Of a DNA stretch of 61,136 bases, positions 36,575 to 45,983 are shown piece after piece (position 1 is the stretch's first letter; the number at the start of each line of letters is the position of its first letter). The stretch lies in NCBI GenBank assembly GCA_024679565.1, contig JAIBDD010000018.1, forward strand, positions 1 through 61,136, read 5' to 3'. The stretch comes from Bacteroidota bacterium. GTDB lineage: Bacteria; Bacteroidota; Bacteroidia; NS11-12g; UBA9320. The translations under genes were made by a program, and so were the position numbers. Under the pieces are notes generated by a model. The model was not told where the DNA came from and searched no databases. It saw only the letters and a list, made by a program, of their open reading frames with translations.

Positions 36575-36961
36575 TCAACTCGGTTTACGGGTAACACCAA
36601 TCGCTAATAACACCCATCCTGCAATAAACAGTAAGCCACCAAATGGGGTGACAGCGCCAAGGCTAGGGTTGTTTGTTTTAATCAGTAAAAACAAAGAACC
36701 AGAAAACAAGACGATGCCAATAAGGAAGAGGTAACCAGCAACACGGATGAGTTTTGAAGGTTTGTGTGTAGATAGTAAACCAACAAGGAGTATGGCAAAG
36801 GTGTGATACCACAAATAATTCACAGCTGTTTTAAACGTGGTTATTCTGCCAGCTTCTTCTAAAAAATCATGTAATCCATGAGCCCCAAAAGCACCAATCC
36901 CTACACTTAATGCGCCAAGGATAGATCCAATAACTAAAAAACGTTGTGGATACTTAGGCAC
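36575..36961 (-). CDS. DUF423 family small membrane protein
   Basis: 128 residues from the GTG at 36961, which overlaps the DUF2480 stop by 8 bases and follows AAAAAGAAG. A longer ATG frame (37003) would overlap the previous gene by 50 bases. Four membrane segments with the family pattern IGSILGALSVGIGAFGAHGL, TAVNYLWYHTFAILLVGLL, IVLFSGSLFLL and TPFGGLLFIAGW. DUF423 (YgdD-like) proteins are widespread; function unknown. Cotranscribed with DUF2480 and pyruvate kinase. Confidence 0.85.
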   Translation of the reverse strand: MPKYPQRFLVIGSILGALSVGIGAFGAHGLHDFLEEAGRITTFKTAVNYLWYHTFAILLVGLLSTHKPSKLIRVAGYLFLIGIVLFSGSLFLLIKTNNPSLGAVTPFGGLLFIAGWVLLAIGVTRKPS

Positions 36962-37463
36962 GCTTCTTTTTGTAAATCGGTACCGTAGAGCAAGGTTCGC
37001 CAAACATAATGGACTTGGCTACAGGAGTTAGCATCTCGGTAATTGCCACGTATGCTCCAATAGGAACTTCAAATGTGCTGCACCCTTTTACTACAATCAT
37101 TTTGTCTCTAAAAGACTCGATATCTAATGAAGACAGTTTATTGAGAATGATGGCCTGCTGCATGTCAGATTCAGAGCCATAATACACATAAGACGCAATG
37201 CCTGATAGTTTATTAGCAACGAGCATATACGCCCAGGTAGGTACAATAGCATCTGCCGAGCAAAAAAGAGCTACATTCTTGTTCTCATAACTTGACCAAT
37301 CGTGGGATTTGATAAATCCTCGAAAATCTTTTTCTCTAAGGATTAAACCTTGGAAAAGGTGTTCCTTCATGTCGAAAGCGACGGTCTCTGATTGATCGTA
37401 ATAATCCTCCAGATTAAAAGTAATCAGCGGACTATTGGCAACTTTATTTACAATTTCATCCAT
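36954..37463 (-). CDS. DUF2480 family protein
   Basis: 169 residues, matching a conserved Bacteroidota-specific cytoplasmic family: EDYYDQSETVAFDMKEHLF, GLILREKDFRGFIKSHDWS, VALFCSADAIVPTWAYM, KGCSTFEVPIGAY and the C-terminal MFGEPCSTVPIYKKKR. Function is unknown; conserved Cys residues in CSADA, KGCS and GEPCST could bind metal. Its start overlaps the pyk stop (TAATGG), implying translational coupling. Confidence 0.9.
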   Translation of the reverse strand: MDEIVNKVANSPLITFNLEDYYDQSETVAFDMKEHLFQGLILREKDFRGFIKSHDWSSYENKNVALFCSADAIVPTWAYMLVANKLSGIASYVYYGSESDMQQAIILNKLSSLDIESFRDKMIVVKGCSTFEVPIGAYVAITEMLTPVAKSIMFGEPCSTVPIYKKKRA

Positions 37464-38899
37464 TAATCTACTCTGCTAATTTTTAAAGCGTTCGTTTTTG
37501 ATTTGCTTAAGATAGGCATACTAGCTGTATGAATTACTAAATCACCAGCAGAGACTAATTGCTCGGTCTTTAATATATCAAGTACGTCGTTCATTGTTTG
37601 ATCGGTACTTTCCATTCTGTCGTAATAGAAAACACGTACGTTCCAAACCAAGTTAAGCAGTCTAAAAATATACTTGTTACTAGTAAAGATGAATATGTGG
37701 CATTTTGGCCGGTAGCTTGCAATTTTGAATGCAGTGTAGCCAGATTGTGTCATACTAATTATGGCAGACGCATGAATTTGCTCGCTGATTTGTACAGCCG
37801 AGAAGCAAATTTGATCCGACAAAAACGTCGGAGATGATTTTGAAGGCTTTTTGCCTTTGTGGTAGATGTCGTCCCAACCTTCTTCAGTAGTTTTTACAAT
37901 CTTCTGTACCGCTTGAACTGCCTCGAGTGGATATTTGCCTACAGATGTTTCGGCACTTAACATCACTGCATCAGCACCATCCATTACGGCATTTGCAACA
38001 TCACTTGCTTCTGCTCGAGTAGGACGTGCATTGTTAATCATGCTTTCCATCATTTGGGTAGCAATAATTACCGGCTTAGAGAAATTAAGACAACGATCAA
38101 CAATTTTTTTCTGGAGCATTGGCACTTGTTCCAAAGGCATTTCAACCCCTAGGTCACCACGTGCCACCATAATCGCATCCGCTTTTTTTACAATTGACTT
38201 GATATATCTAATGGCCTGGGGCTTTTCAATTTTTGCAATAATTCTTGCCGTTCCGTTAAGGTCACTGATTCTTTTCCTTAAATCAGTTACATCACCGCCT
38301 TTGCGCACAAACGACAAACCTATCCAGTCGAAGTAATGTTCTACAGCAAATTCTAAATCAATGATATCTTTAGGTGTTAAGCTAGGTAAGCTAATGTCGG
38401 TATTGGGCAGGTTAAAGCCTTTTTTAGAAGAAATAGGTCCACCATAAATAACCTTAACTCTAAAGTTTTTATCGTCTACTTTCTCAATGACCTCTACAGA
38501 TATGTTTCCATCGTCTATAAGTATTGGGTCGCCAATTCTAATGTCGGTTGGCAAGTCAGGATAGTTCACATAGAGGGTGTCACGATCTCCGATGCATTCT
38601 GTGGTAGTAACCGTAAGTTCATGTCCTTCAATTAAGAACGTGCCTTTTTTGACTTCACCTATTCGAAGCTTAGGTCCTTGTAAATCACCGAGTATAGAAA
38701 TACTACGATTCATTTCAAGGTTTAGTTGCTTCACATTGGTCACTACTTTTAAGTGTTGCTCAAGGGTGCCATGAGAAAAGTTTATCCGGACTACGTCCAT
38801 CCCAGATTCGATCAATTTGCGTAATGTATCTTTGTCTGAGGTTGCAGGACCAATTGTCGCTATTATTTTGGTCTTGTTGTATGTTAAATCAGTTGTCAT
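37463..38899 (-). CDS. pyk: Pyruvate kinase
   Basis: 478 residues, typical bacterial length. Motifs: KIIATIGPATSD, RINFSHG, GDLQGPKLRIG, the active-site IAKIEKPQAIRYI and MVARGDLGVEMPLEQVP, ATQMMESMINNARPTRAE and DGADAVMLSAETSVGKYP. Catalyses phosphoenolpyruvate + ADP to pyruvate + ATP, the last glycolytic step. First strong gene of a run with DUF2480 and DUF423; the IPExxxVDY-family gene lies 14 bases upstream on the same strand, so all four may be one transcript. Confidence 0.96.
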   Translation of the reverse strand: MTTDLTYNKTKIIATIGPATSDKDTLRKLIESGMDVVRINFSHGTLEQHLKVVTNVKQLNLEMNRSISILGDLQGPKLRIGEVKKGTFLIEGHELTVTTTECIGDRDTLYVNYPDLPTDIRIGDPILIDDGNISVEVIEKVDDKNFRVKVIYGGPISSKKGFNLPNTDISLPSLTPKDIIDLEFAVEHYFDWIGLSFVRKGGDVTDLRKRISDLNGTARIIAKIEKPQAIRYIKSIVKKADAIMVARGDLGVEMPLEQVPMLQKKIVDRCLNFSKPVIIATQMMESMINNARPTRAEASDVANAVMDGADAVMLSAETSVGKYPLEAVQAVQKIVKTTEEGWDDIYHKGKKPSKSSPTFLSDQICFSAVQISEQIHASAIISMTQSGYTAFKIASYRPKCHIFIFTSNKYIFRLLNLVWNVRVFYYDRMESTDQTMNDVLDILKTEQLVSAGDLVIHTASMPILSKSKTNALKISRVD

Positions 38900-38913
38900 A
38901 ATGTGTGCTGACC

Positions 38914-39330
38914 TTAATCTATATAAAGTAATAAGTCAGTCTCTTCATTTATCATTTTAGGTGTTACTTCAAAACAAAAGTCTATAAAACTTGTTTGCGA
39001 AACTTTGTCCAAACTTAACTGAAACGTTAAGGAATGATTTGTTTCGATGAGAAAAGCATCCACGTTTCGTAATTCAGGAGCTAGTATATTGTCCACTCCT
39101 TTATTTTTTACAATCGAATATGTGGTTTCCATGTCTTCATCAAAGAATGTAAATCGTGGCCAATGCTTTGTTTCGGTTTTGTTTTTAAGTGTGATATCTA
39201 TGTCTCTTTCAAACGGGATATCCAGCATTTCGCATAGATTCCATACCATTTGTGTAAAAGGTTTTGCACATACCAAACCATAAATCCGATTCGGATGCTC
39301 CTGTGTGTCCTTTAAAACGTGGCGTTTCAT
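38914..39330 (-). CDS. IPExxxVDY family protein
   Basis: 138 residues. The family is named after an IPExxxVDY segment, here seen as LAPELRNVDAFLI (~residues 82-94), so the first Ile and the Tyr are replaced. The gene sits between pyk and the divergent acpP-fabF-rnc set, which as I recall is the usual place for this family in Flavobacteria; that supports the call. Function unknown; context hints at a link with fatty-acid synthesis or central metabolism. Confidence 0.75.
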   Translation of the reverse strand: MKRHVLKDTQEHPNRIYGLVCAKPFTQMVWNLCEMLDIPFERDIDITLKNKTETKHWPRFTFFDEDMETTYSIVKNKGVDNILAPELRNVDAFLIETNHSLTFQLSLDKVSQTSFIDFCFEVTPKMINEETDLLLYID

Positions 39331-39434
39331 TGATTGTTAAAGAATTGCCAAAATTAAGCTGGATAATATTTTACTTGTGTTTTTTAATGAAAAAAATGTT
39401 CTTTGCACCCTTAACGACTTAAAAAGTAAAAACA

Positions 39435-39671
39435 ATGTCAGAAATTGCATCAAAAGTAACAGACATCATCGTAGACAAGCTCGGTGTTGAAAGCTCAGAA
39501 GTTACATTAGAAGCTAGTTTTACAAATGATTTAGGCGCTGATTCATTGGATACAGTGGAATTGATTATGGAATTCGAAAAAGAATTCAATATCGCCATTC
39601 CTGATGAGCAGGCAGAAAAAATTGGAACAGTTGGACAAGCTGTTTCTTACATCGAAGAAAACACAAAGTAA
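39435..39671 (+). CDS. acpP: Acyl carrier protein
   Basis: 78 residues, acidic, with the phosphopantetheine attachment motif [10 protein letters not shown] (Ser37) and the usual four-helix pattern ([22 protein letters not shown]). Carries growing acyl chains in type II fatty-acid synthesis; cytoplasmic. First gene of acpP-fabF-rnc, 8 bases before fabF. TTG and a TTCTTTG-like box lie upstream in the divergent promoter region. Confidence 0.98.
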   Translation: MSEIASKVTDIIVDKLGVESSEVTLEASFTNDLGADSLDTVELIMEFEKEFNIAIPDEQAEKIGTVGQAVSYIEENTK

Positions 39672-39679
39672 TTAGTTGC

Positions 39680-40936
39680 ATGCAATTCAAAAGAGTTGTT
39701 GTAACTGGTATCGGGGCACTAACACCTATCGGGAATTCCAAAGATGAATATTGGAAGAATCTTGAAGCGGGTGTTAGTGGTGCCGATCTTATTACCCGTT
39801 TTGACCCAGAAAAGTTTAAGACAAAATTTGCCTGTGAGGTAAAAGGTCTTAATATCGAAGATCACTTGGATCGCCGTGAACTACGACGTATGGATCCTTA
39901 CACGCACTATGCAATGATTGTTGCAAAGGAAGCGATGGAAGATGCGAAGCTAACTGGTGAAGGAGCGATTGACCCCGACCGGTCTGGCGTAATCTGGGGT
40001 TCTGGTGTTGGTGGACTTCACACCTTACTTACTGAAACACGAAAATTTATCGAAGGGGATGGAACGCCAAGGCTTAGCCCGTTTTTTATTCCAATGATGA
40101 TATCGGATATAGCCAGTGGTTATATCTCGATGAAATATAATTTTAGAGGCCCAAACTTTACTACAGTAAGTGCGTGTGCTTCTTCAAACAATGCCATAAT
40201 GGACGCCTTTACTTATCTGAGAACGGGAAAGGCTGACGTCATGATTACAGGTGGATCAGAAGCTTGTGTGAATGAATTAGCCATGGGTGGATTTAATTCC
40301 ATGAAAGCATTAAGTGGTCGTAACGACGACCCTAAAACAGCAAGTAGACCTTTTGACAATGACAGAGATGGTTTTGTGTTGGGCGAAGGTGCTGCAGGTC
40401 TTGTTTTAGAAACTTTAGAGCACGCTCAAGCGAGAGGAGCCCACATTTATTGTGAAATAGGTGGTGGTGGTTTATCTGCTGACGCACATCACATTACAGC
40501 TCCACATCCAGAAGGATTAGGTGCTAGCAACGCAATGCGCTATGCACTTGCAGATGCTGATATGGATATTTCAGAAATTGATTACGTGAATGTTCACGGT
40601 ACCTCAACACCACTTGGCGATATTGCTGAAACAAAAGCAATACAAAGTGTATTTGGTGATCATGCTTATAATCTGAATATCAGTTCAACAAAATCCATGA
40701 CAGGGCACTTATTAGGTGCAGCTGGTGCAGTTGAAGCAGTTGCTTGTATAATGGCAATAACCAAAGGAATTGTTCCTCCAACGATAAATCATTTTACCGA
40801 CGATGAGCAACTTGATCCAAAACTTAACTTCACGTTTAACAAAGCTGAAAAACGAGAGGTTAATGCGGCATTAAGCAACACATTTGGTTTTGGTGGTCAT
40901 AATGTTTCGCTCATTATGAAGAAGTTCAAGGCTTAA
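39680..40936 (+). CDS. fabF: Beta-ketoacyl-ACP synthase II
   Basis: 418 residues. Thiolase-fold condensing enzyme: N-terminal VVVTGIGALTPIGNS, nucleophile Cys166 in TVSACASSNNAI, the two catalytic His in VNVHGTSTPLGD and TKSMTGHLLGAAGAVEA, and the late NTFGFGGHNVSLI. Elongates acyl-ACP with malonyl-ACP. Lies directly between acpP and rnc, the conserved Bacteroidota order. Confidence 0.97.
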   Translation: MQFKRVVVTGIGALTPIGNSKDEYWKNLEAGVSGADLITRFDPEKFKTKFACEVKGLNIEDHLDRRELRRMDPYTHYAMIVAKEAMEDAKLTGEGAIDPDRSGVIWGSGVGGLHTLLTETRKFIEGDGTPRLSPFFIPMMISDIASGYISMKYNFRGPNFTTVSACASSNNAIMDAFTYLRTGKADVMITGGSEACVNELAMGGFNSMKALSGRNDDPKTASRPFDNDRDGFVLGEGAAGLVLETLEHAQARGAHIYCEIGGGGLSADAHHITAPHPEGLGASNAMRYALADADMDISEIDYVNVHGTSTPLGDIAETKAIQSVFGDHAYNLNISSTKSMTGHLLGAAGAVEAVACIMAITKGIVPPTINHFTDDEQLDPKLNFTFNKAEKREVNAALSNTFGFGGHNVSLIMKKFKA

Positions 40937-40943
40937 TCCGTAA

Positions 40944-41678
40944 ATGCCTTTGACGCTTTTCCAAAATAAAAAGGATAAACAAACTAGGGCAAGTATTAAG
41001 CAGCTGATTGGGTTTAAACCCAAAAATCTTAAACTTTACAAAAAAGCATTTAGGCATCTTTCGGCGTCTGAAAATATTCAGTTTACAAGCCAAAAAAACA
41101 GCAACGAAAGATTAGAATACTTGGGTGATGCGGTGCTTGATATGGTCATTGCTGAAATCATTTTTAAAAAGTTCCCCTTCAAAGGCGAAGGCTTTCTTAC
41201 AGAGGTTAGAAGTAAGATAGTGAGTCGTAAGCAGTTAAGTTTTATGGCCATTAAAATTGGTATTCCTTCATTTATAGAAGTGGAGGATGTATTACATAAA
41301 AACCGACACGTCATGGGTTCGCTTGCAGGTAATGCGTTAGAAGCATTAGTTGGAGCCATTTACCTTGATAGAGGTTACGGCAAGACGAAATCCTTTGTAT
41401 ATAAAAAGTTACTCAAGCCGCATATCGATTTAGACGAGATCCAAAATCAATACATCAACTACAAAAGTTTGGTGAACCAGTGGGCGCAAAAGCACAAAAA
41501 GAAGCTCGTATTTAACGTAATCAAGGATAAGGGTGACTCAAAAAATGGCAAGTTTAAAATTGGGCTAGAAGTTGACGGAGAGGAAATCTGCACAGCAGAA
41601 AATTACTCCAAAAAGAATGCTGAGAAAATATGCTGCGCTAAAGCGGCAACAATTTTAGAACTTTCTCCTAAAACTTAA
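40944..41678 (+). CDS. rnc: Ribonuclease III
   Basis: 244 residues. Catalytic domain signature NERLEYLGDAVLDMVIAEII with Glu/Asp metal ligands, then GNALEALVGAIYLDRG, followed by a C-terminal dsRNA-binding domain (~170-240, YKSLVNQWAQKHKKKLVFNV ... KKNAEKICCAKAAT). Cleaves double-stranded RNA in rRNA processing and mRNA turnover. Last gene of acpP-fabF-rnc; its stop overlaps that of the convergent TerB-like gene. Confidence 0.96.
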   Translation: MPLTLFQNKKDKQTRASIKQLIGFKPKNLKLYKKAFRHLSASENIQFTSQKNSNERLEYLGDAVLDMVIAEIIFKKFPFKGEGFLTEVRSKIVSRKQLSFMAIKIGIPSFIEVEDVLHKNRHVMGSLAGNALEALVGAIYLDRGYGKTKSFVYKKLLKPHIDLDEIQNQYINYKSLVNQWAQKHKKKLVFNVIKDKGDSKNGKFKIGLEVDGEEICTAENYSKKNAEKICCAKAATILELSPKT

Positions 41679-42028
41679 ATATCCCAGGCTTCAAATAACT
41701 TCGTAATGAGTACATTTTCTTCGTCAGCTATTTGATCATCAGCACGAACAAGTTTCATGGCAAAACGTAAAAAATCTGTACGTTCTTCAGGGTTGCTTTC
41801 AGCGTAGAAATCTTGTGCAAGAGAAACTATTTTGTTTTCGTAATCGTCAGAATTCAAAGAGCTTAACTCTTCTGCCGCCAATTCCAAGTTTCCGCCTAAC
41901 GGAAAGTTTTTGTTGATATAATCCACGATTACCGACCCTTCACGAGCGTCAAAGTCTCCATCGGCTTCGGCAAGGATTGATAAAATTAAGTACCCTGTTA
42001 TGTCTTTGTTAAATTGAGCTTTAGTCAT
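41675..42028 (-). CDS. TerB-like helical protein
   Basis: 117 residues, acidic, all helical. The pattern SILAEADGDFDAREGSVIVDYI ... FLRFAMKLVRADDQIADEENVLI matches the TerB/tellurite-resistance fold with its conserved acidic (A-D-G-x-x-x-x-E) motifs that bind metal ions. No other ter genes are near, so tellurite resistance should not be assumed. Convergent with rnc (3-base overlap). Confidence 0.7.
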   Translation of the reverse strand: MTKAQFNKDITGYLILSILAEADGDFDAREGSVIVDYINKNFPLGGNLELAAEELSSLNSDDYENKIVSLAQDFYAESNPEERTDFLRFAMKLVRADDQIADEENVLITKLFEAWDI

Positions 42029-42086
42029 TGTGCATCATTTACATACAAGTTTATTTATTTTTGATTCAAATCGAAACAACATTTCA

Positions 42087-42722
42087 ATGAATTTCTGCCA
42101 ATATAACATCAAACCAATTAGAATCGTTTTTAGCATTTGTATGATTTTCGTTGTACAGCAATGCAGTGCGCAGTTTTTTAAAGCAAGTGTTATAGGAACT
42201 GCAAATTTTGCTCAGGTTGATGGAGACCACATTGCTGGGTACAATAAATTGGGTTTAAATGCAGGAATAGGTATACGCCACGACCTAGATGAAACATCAT
42301 CATTAGGGTTTGAAATATTGTACGCACAAAAAGGGAGTAAACTCGTAAATGATCCAGATGCAGCCTTACAACCCATCTATATCATTAAGTCGAGCTACAT
42401 TGATTTTCCATTGGTGTATACCAAAAGATTGCCGAGTGTAGAGCAACTAACTTTTCATACAGGATTGTCTGTTGATGCATATCTTGGTGGTACGATAGAC
42501 GACGGCATAACAGCAACTGATGCAGGGTTTAATCCTTTGGAAATAGGGTTTTTACTCGGGTCAACGTACGACTTCAGCGATCAGCTTGGGTTTAGAGTAC
42601 GGCATGCTTATTCGTTGAATAAAATAAGTAGCAAATTGCCCGCGAACCCACGACGTATCTTTAATCGAATAGGAATGTTTAATAGGTGGTTTAGCGTTGG
42701 GTTGGTGTATAACCTAGGATAA
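42087..42722 (+). CDS. Outer-membrane beta-barrel protein (PorT-like)
   Basis: 211 residues from ATG 42087; the longer frame from 42030 adds residues without signal character. N-terminal hydrophobic export signal ending QQCSAQ, then eight or so amphipathic strands (AGIGIRHDLDETSSLGFEILY, YIDFPLVYTKRLP, FRVRHAYSLNKIS) and a terminal WFSVGLVYNLG strand. Resembles the PorT/OmpW-like small barrels of Bacteroidota. Whether it is PorT of the T9SS itself cannot be decided here. Convergent with the next gene, 2 bases apart. Confidence 0.7.
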   Translation: MNFCQYNIKPIRIVFSICMIFVVQQCSAQFFKASVIGTANFAQVDGDHIAGYNKLGLNAGIGIRHDLDETSSLGFEILYAQKGSKLVNDPDAALQPIYIIKSSYIDFPLVYTKRLPSVEQLTFHTGLSVDAYLGGTIDDGITATDAGFNPLEIGFLLGSTYDFSDQLGFRVRHAYSLNKISSKLPANPRRIFNRIGMFNRWFSVGLVYNLG

Positions 42723-42724
42723 AA

Positions 42725-43597
42725 CTACCACGTTATTGGTACCTCTTTCTCCTTCTTCTTAATATCCTTTTTAGGAGTCACCTTCTTTTTGGGTGTTGTA
42801 GTTCTAGTTGTGCGCCGTCTTGGATAAGTTCTGCGATAAGTGGGTGATGCAGGGGTGTAGCTATTCGGAACGTCGTTTGTGTTGTTGTAGCTTCCGGAGC
42901 TTTGAATGCGAAACAACTTCCAGTTTAGTGCAATACCATAAACAAAAAGATCTGAATGCGCCCAAGTCTCATCTGCATACTCAAATGATGTGGCTGTTTC
43001 TTTGATTTCATCTAAATTGAAGTACGTAGCTTCGTTGCCTCGTGTATAGTCTGCACGTAACTCAATACCAAAAGATTTGCCAAGGTTGAAACGTGTTCCA
43101 ACGCCCACGCCGTATCTAAACGTGCGTGACGTGTACACGCGATCGATGTCGTCCTCGTATTCTTCAGAACCACCTTTAACGCCTGTAGTGGTTTGCGAAT
43201 AAAACTTACGTTGACCAATAATGGCATCGGTGAACAAGGTGATTTGCGGACTTGCTTTGTACCCAAAACGGGTAATGAAATGGTTGCCTACACTGTTATT
43301 TGCAAACGAGGTTTGCCCTTGTTCTGTTATTGGATCAGCTAAATCAACATCAAATTTCTTTGAGCCAGACCACATGTGGTCAAGGTATATTCCAAAACGT
43401 ATCTCGTATGGGGATTCTTTAGGTAGTATCGACCCTGACGTCACGTTCATGAAAAAACCTGCACCAGGCTTGTATACTGAACTATCAAATCGATCTACAG
43501 GACCTAGGCCAACCCCACCAAAACCCAATTGCCATTGAGCTGAAACGCTCATTCCGCCTAAAATCAACAGAGATGTTAAAAGTACTTTTGTTTTCAT
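42725..43597 (-). CDS. Outer-membrane barrel-like protein with a basic C-terminal tail
   Basis: 290 residues. Signal peptide (ending SVSAQ), then beta-strand-rich sequence typical of a small barrel (FGIYLDHMWSGSKKFDV, FRYGVGVGTRFNLGKSFGIELRADYTRG, FVYGIALNWKLF). After ~235 it changes to a low-complexity Pro/Thr/Arg/Lys tail (RRTYPRRRTTRTTTPKKKV ... KKKEKEVPITW) of about 45 residues. A basic tail after the last strand could face the periplasm and touch peptidoglycan, but this is inference. No family name. Confidence 0.65.
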   Translation of the reverse strand: MKTKVLLTSLLILGGMSVSAQWQLGFGGVGLGPVDRFDSSVYKPGAGFFMNVTSGSILPKESPYEIRFGIYLDHMWSGSKKFDVDLADPITEQGQTSFANNSVGNHFITRFGYKASPQITLFTDAIIGQRKFYSQTTTGVKGGSEEYEDDIDRVYTSRTFRYGVGVGTRFNLGKSFGIELRADYTRGNEATYFNLDEIKETATSFEYADETWAHSDLFVYGIALNWKLFRIQSSGSYNNTNDVPNSYTPASPTYRRTYPRRRTTRTTTPKKKVTPKKDIKKKEKEVPITW

Positions 43598-43711
43598 ATT
43601 GCAGTCTTTCTACTGGACTGTTAGCTATAACGCATAAACTATACCAGTTATACCCAACGCATTCTAGCATGTGTACGTCAACAGGCAGAGGTTAATACGT
43701 GCACGCAGTTC

Positions 43712-43737
43712 TTGTAGTCCGCAGATATGAACTACAA
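43712..43737. other. Inverted repeat TTGTAGT/ACTACAA between two minus-strand genes
   Basis: Perfect 7-bp arms (43712-43718 and 43731-43737) around a 12-base loop, 47 bases downstream of the phosphosulfolactate synthase stop and ~115 bases upstream of the barrel gene. There is no T-run, so it is a weak terminator at best or an operator. Confidence 0.35.
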
Positions 43738-43783
43738 ATTGCTTCACCTTAACTTAAGATGCCAACGGAATACACGTCAGCTG

Positions 43784-44551
43784 TTATAAGAAAAAGTCGA
43801 ACGTGTCGCCACGTAAACCAATTCTCAAAGTTTCCAAAGGAATTACCTCATTAGGGGCAATGTTACCTAAGCTTACATTGCTACCATATAACTTGATAAA
43901 CCACAGTTGCTGCACTTTTTGAGGCGCTTCCCAAAGGATTTTTTCCTGTGGAATTTGTGTTAAAATCTCTTCTACAAGACCAGATCTTACCTCGCCAGAC
44001 TTTCTGAAAATACCAACAGTACCACTTTCTCGCGCTTCTGCAATAACTTTCCAAGCACCAGCTTCAAGTTCTGCTTTCATCATGGCAATCCATTTGTATG
44101 GAGGGATGATTTTTTCAGCATCCTTTGAGCCTACTTCTGATAATACCGTATAGTTTTTTGATAATCTCGTGATGTATTCACATTTTTCATCTTGAGATAT
44201 TTCGATACTACCGTCACTTACCTCAACATGTTGGATGTCATATTTATCGAGATATTTGAGATAGTCATCCAACCTGTCTCTTACCAAAAAGGCTTCGAAA
44301 AGTGTTCCGCCAAAATAAACCGGGATTCCAGCTTCTTTGTAAAGAGCAATTTTTTCTTTCAAATTTGGTGATACGATAGAAGTCCCAAAACCTAATTTTA
44401 TGATATCGACATATTGGTCGGTCATAGAAAGAAAATCTTCTGCTTGTCGCAGGCTTAAGCCTTTATCCATTACCATGGTCATCCCTTTCTCACGAGGTTT
44501 AACAGTTCTCTCGGGTAATTGTGGAAGTTGGTAATTGTATGTTTTATTCAT
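43784..44551 (-). CDS. Phosphosulfolactate synthase (ComA family)
   Basis: 255 residues, full length for the family. Features: PREKGMTMVMDKGLSLRQAEDFL, YVDIIKLGFGTSIV, IPVYFGGTLFEAF, VEVSDGSIEI, SEVGSKD and AGAWKVIAEARESGTVGIF, a (beta/alpha)8-type enzyme. The family adds sulfite to phosphoenolpyruvate to form (2R)-phosphosulfolactate, first known in coenzyme M synthesis. In Bacteroidota a plausible product is a sulfonate for sulfonolipids, but no companion gene is visible here. Lies 9 bases downstream of a TPR protein gene on the same strand. Confidence 0.88.
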   Translation of the reverse strand: MNKTYNYQLPQLPERTVKPREKGMTMVMDKGLSLRQAEDFLSMTDQYVDIIKLGFGTSIVSPNLKEKIALYKEAGIPVYFGGTLFEAFLVRDRLDDYLKYLDKYDIQHVEVSDGSIEISQDEKCEYITRLSKNYTVLSEVGSKDAEKIIPPYKWIAMMKAELEAGAWKVIAEARESGTVGIFRKSGEVRSGLVEEILTQIPQEKILWEAPQKVQQLWFIKLYGSNVSLGNIAPNEVIPLETLRIGLRGDTFDFFL

Positions 44552-44560
44552 TTTTGATGT

Positions 44561-45967
44561 TTAATCGTTGTCGTTTCTATATAAATCAATCACGTCTAGC
44601 ACGGCTTGGTTGTTTTCAAGATGTGGCGCATCGACAAATAATAATTCGTGTGCACTGTAGTCTAGCAAAAGTGCATCGGTTAGGCGATCATACGCCTCTT
44701 CACCGCGTTCAGCAATAAAACAGTAAGCGGCTAACTTGTACATGATTTTAGCGCTCTGTGTGATGATTTTTAATCCTTCGTACAGTGTTTCTATTGCGTC
44801 GTTGGTTTGACCATATTGCTCATGAAGGCTTGCAAGCAGTAACCAAACAGACTCTCTGTAAGGTATCGTCGTGCGCATGTCTTCAAGTGTTTTTTTAGCT
44901 TCGTCAATTTGGCCAATGGTGATTTGTGTTTTAACCATCTCTAATAAGATGTACTCATCGTCGGGCAAAATATTATTCGCCTTTTTTAGAAAGGTAAGTG
45001 CTTCGCGATGGTTGTCTTCCATCACATAGGTTTGCCCTAATCCGTGCCATGCATGTCCAAACTTTGGGTCAATTTTTAAAGCCAACTTGTAATACATCCG
45101 ACTTTTAGAGATTCGGTGCATCGCTTTATAACAGTCACCTAAATTGACGTAAGCAAACTGATCAGGACCTTCTAACTTGATATATTCGTCAAAGCTTTTT
45201 GATGCTTCAACGTAATCGTCAATCTCAATAAGACATTGACCCTTTTCAAAATGTGCTTCTGCATATTCATCGTCAATGGCGATGGCAAATTCGAATGCGC
45301 TGAGTGCTTTGTCGTAAGCGTCAACAGCAACATACATTTGTCCTAAGGTTAACCAAACCACTTCATGGTATGGGTCATTATCTAGATAAGATTCAAATAT
45401 GCGGATACCTTCTTCATAGGCATCCATTAATTGTAGGCAAAAATGTGATTCTAAGATCAATCGATCTTCTTCAACCTTGCGGCTAAAGATTTGCTCAATC
45501 ATGTTGATTGCTAACGATGGGTTGCCAATGTTGAAATAAACAAACATCTTTAAGACCAATACATCATTATGCTCTGCCCCGTGCTCAAGTGCAAGGTCAA
45601 ATTGTTCCAGCGCTTCTAGCGGTCTGTTCATTAACTCTAAAATACTCCCTTTTTGAGCTAAGTAATCAGGATTGTTCGGATCAAGATCTAAGGCAACGTC
45701 AATTAGCTGTAATGCCAAATCGGTATTGTCTGTAATGGTGTTGATGAAAGCTTTTTTGGAGTAAAAAGAAGCGTCGAAAGGGTGTTGGTCTATACCAACT
45801 TGAGCAACTTTTAACGCGGTTTTGTAATTTGGTTTGTCGATATAGTAATCGATAATGTGATTCAGGTTCTCCGGTGTGTAATAGTCGTACTCACCCTCCG
45901 AATAATTCATTTCAAACCGCTTGATGAGGTCTTTTAACTCCCCGTCCGTTATTTCCTCTCCGTCCAT
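44561..45967 (-). CDS. TPR-repeat protein
   Basis: 468 residues, acidic, without signal peptide, so cytoplasmic. About ten tetratricopeptide repeats with the usual A/G-Y/F-A-P spacing (ALQLIDVALDLDPNNPDYLAQKG, ALSAFEFAIAIDDEYAEAHFE, MYYKLALKIDPKFGHAWHGLG). Probably a protein-interaction scaffold. A TAGCTTTG promoter box lies 16 bases before its ATG; the downstream phosphosulfolactate synthase is likely cotranscribed. Confidence 0.85.
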   Translation of the reverse strand: MDGEEITDGELKDLIKRFEMNYSEGEYDYYTPENLNHIIDYYIDKPNYKTALKVAQVGIDQHPFDASFYSKKAFINTITDNTDLALQLIDVALDLDPNNPDYLAQKGSILELMNRPLEALEQFDLALEHGAEHNDVLVLKMFVYFNIGNPSLAINMIEQIFSRKVEEDRLILESHFCLQLMDAYEEGIRIFESYLDNDPYHEVVWLTLGQMYVAVDAYDKALSAFEFAIAIDDEYAEAHFEKGQCLIEIDDYVEASKSFDEYIKLEGPDQFAYVNLGDCYKAMHRISKSRMYYKLALKIDPKFGHAWHGLGQTYVMEDNHREALTFLKKANNILPDDEYILLEMVKTQITIGQIDEAKKTLEDMRTTIPYRESVWLLLASLHEQYGQTNDAIETLYEGLKIITQSAKIMYKLAAYCFIAERGEEAYDRLTDALLLDYSAHELLFVDAPHLENNQAVLDVIDLYRNDND

Positions 45968-45983
45968 GCTGGTCGTGTTTGTA

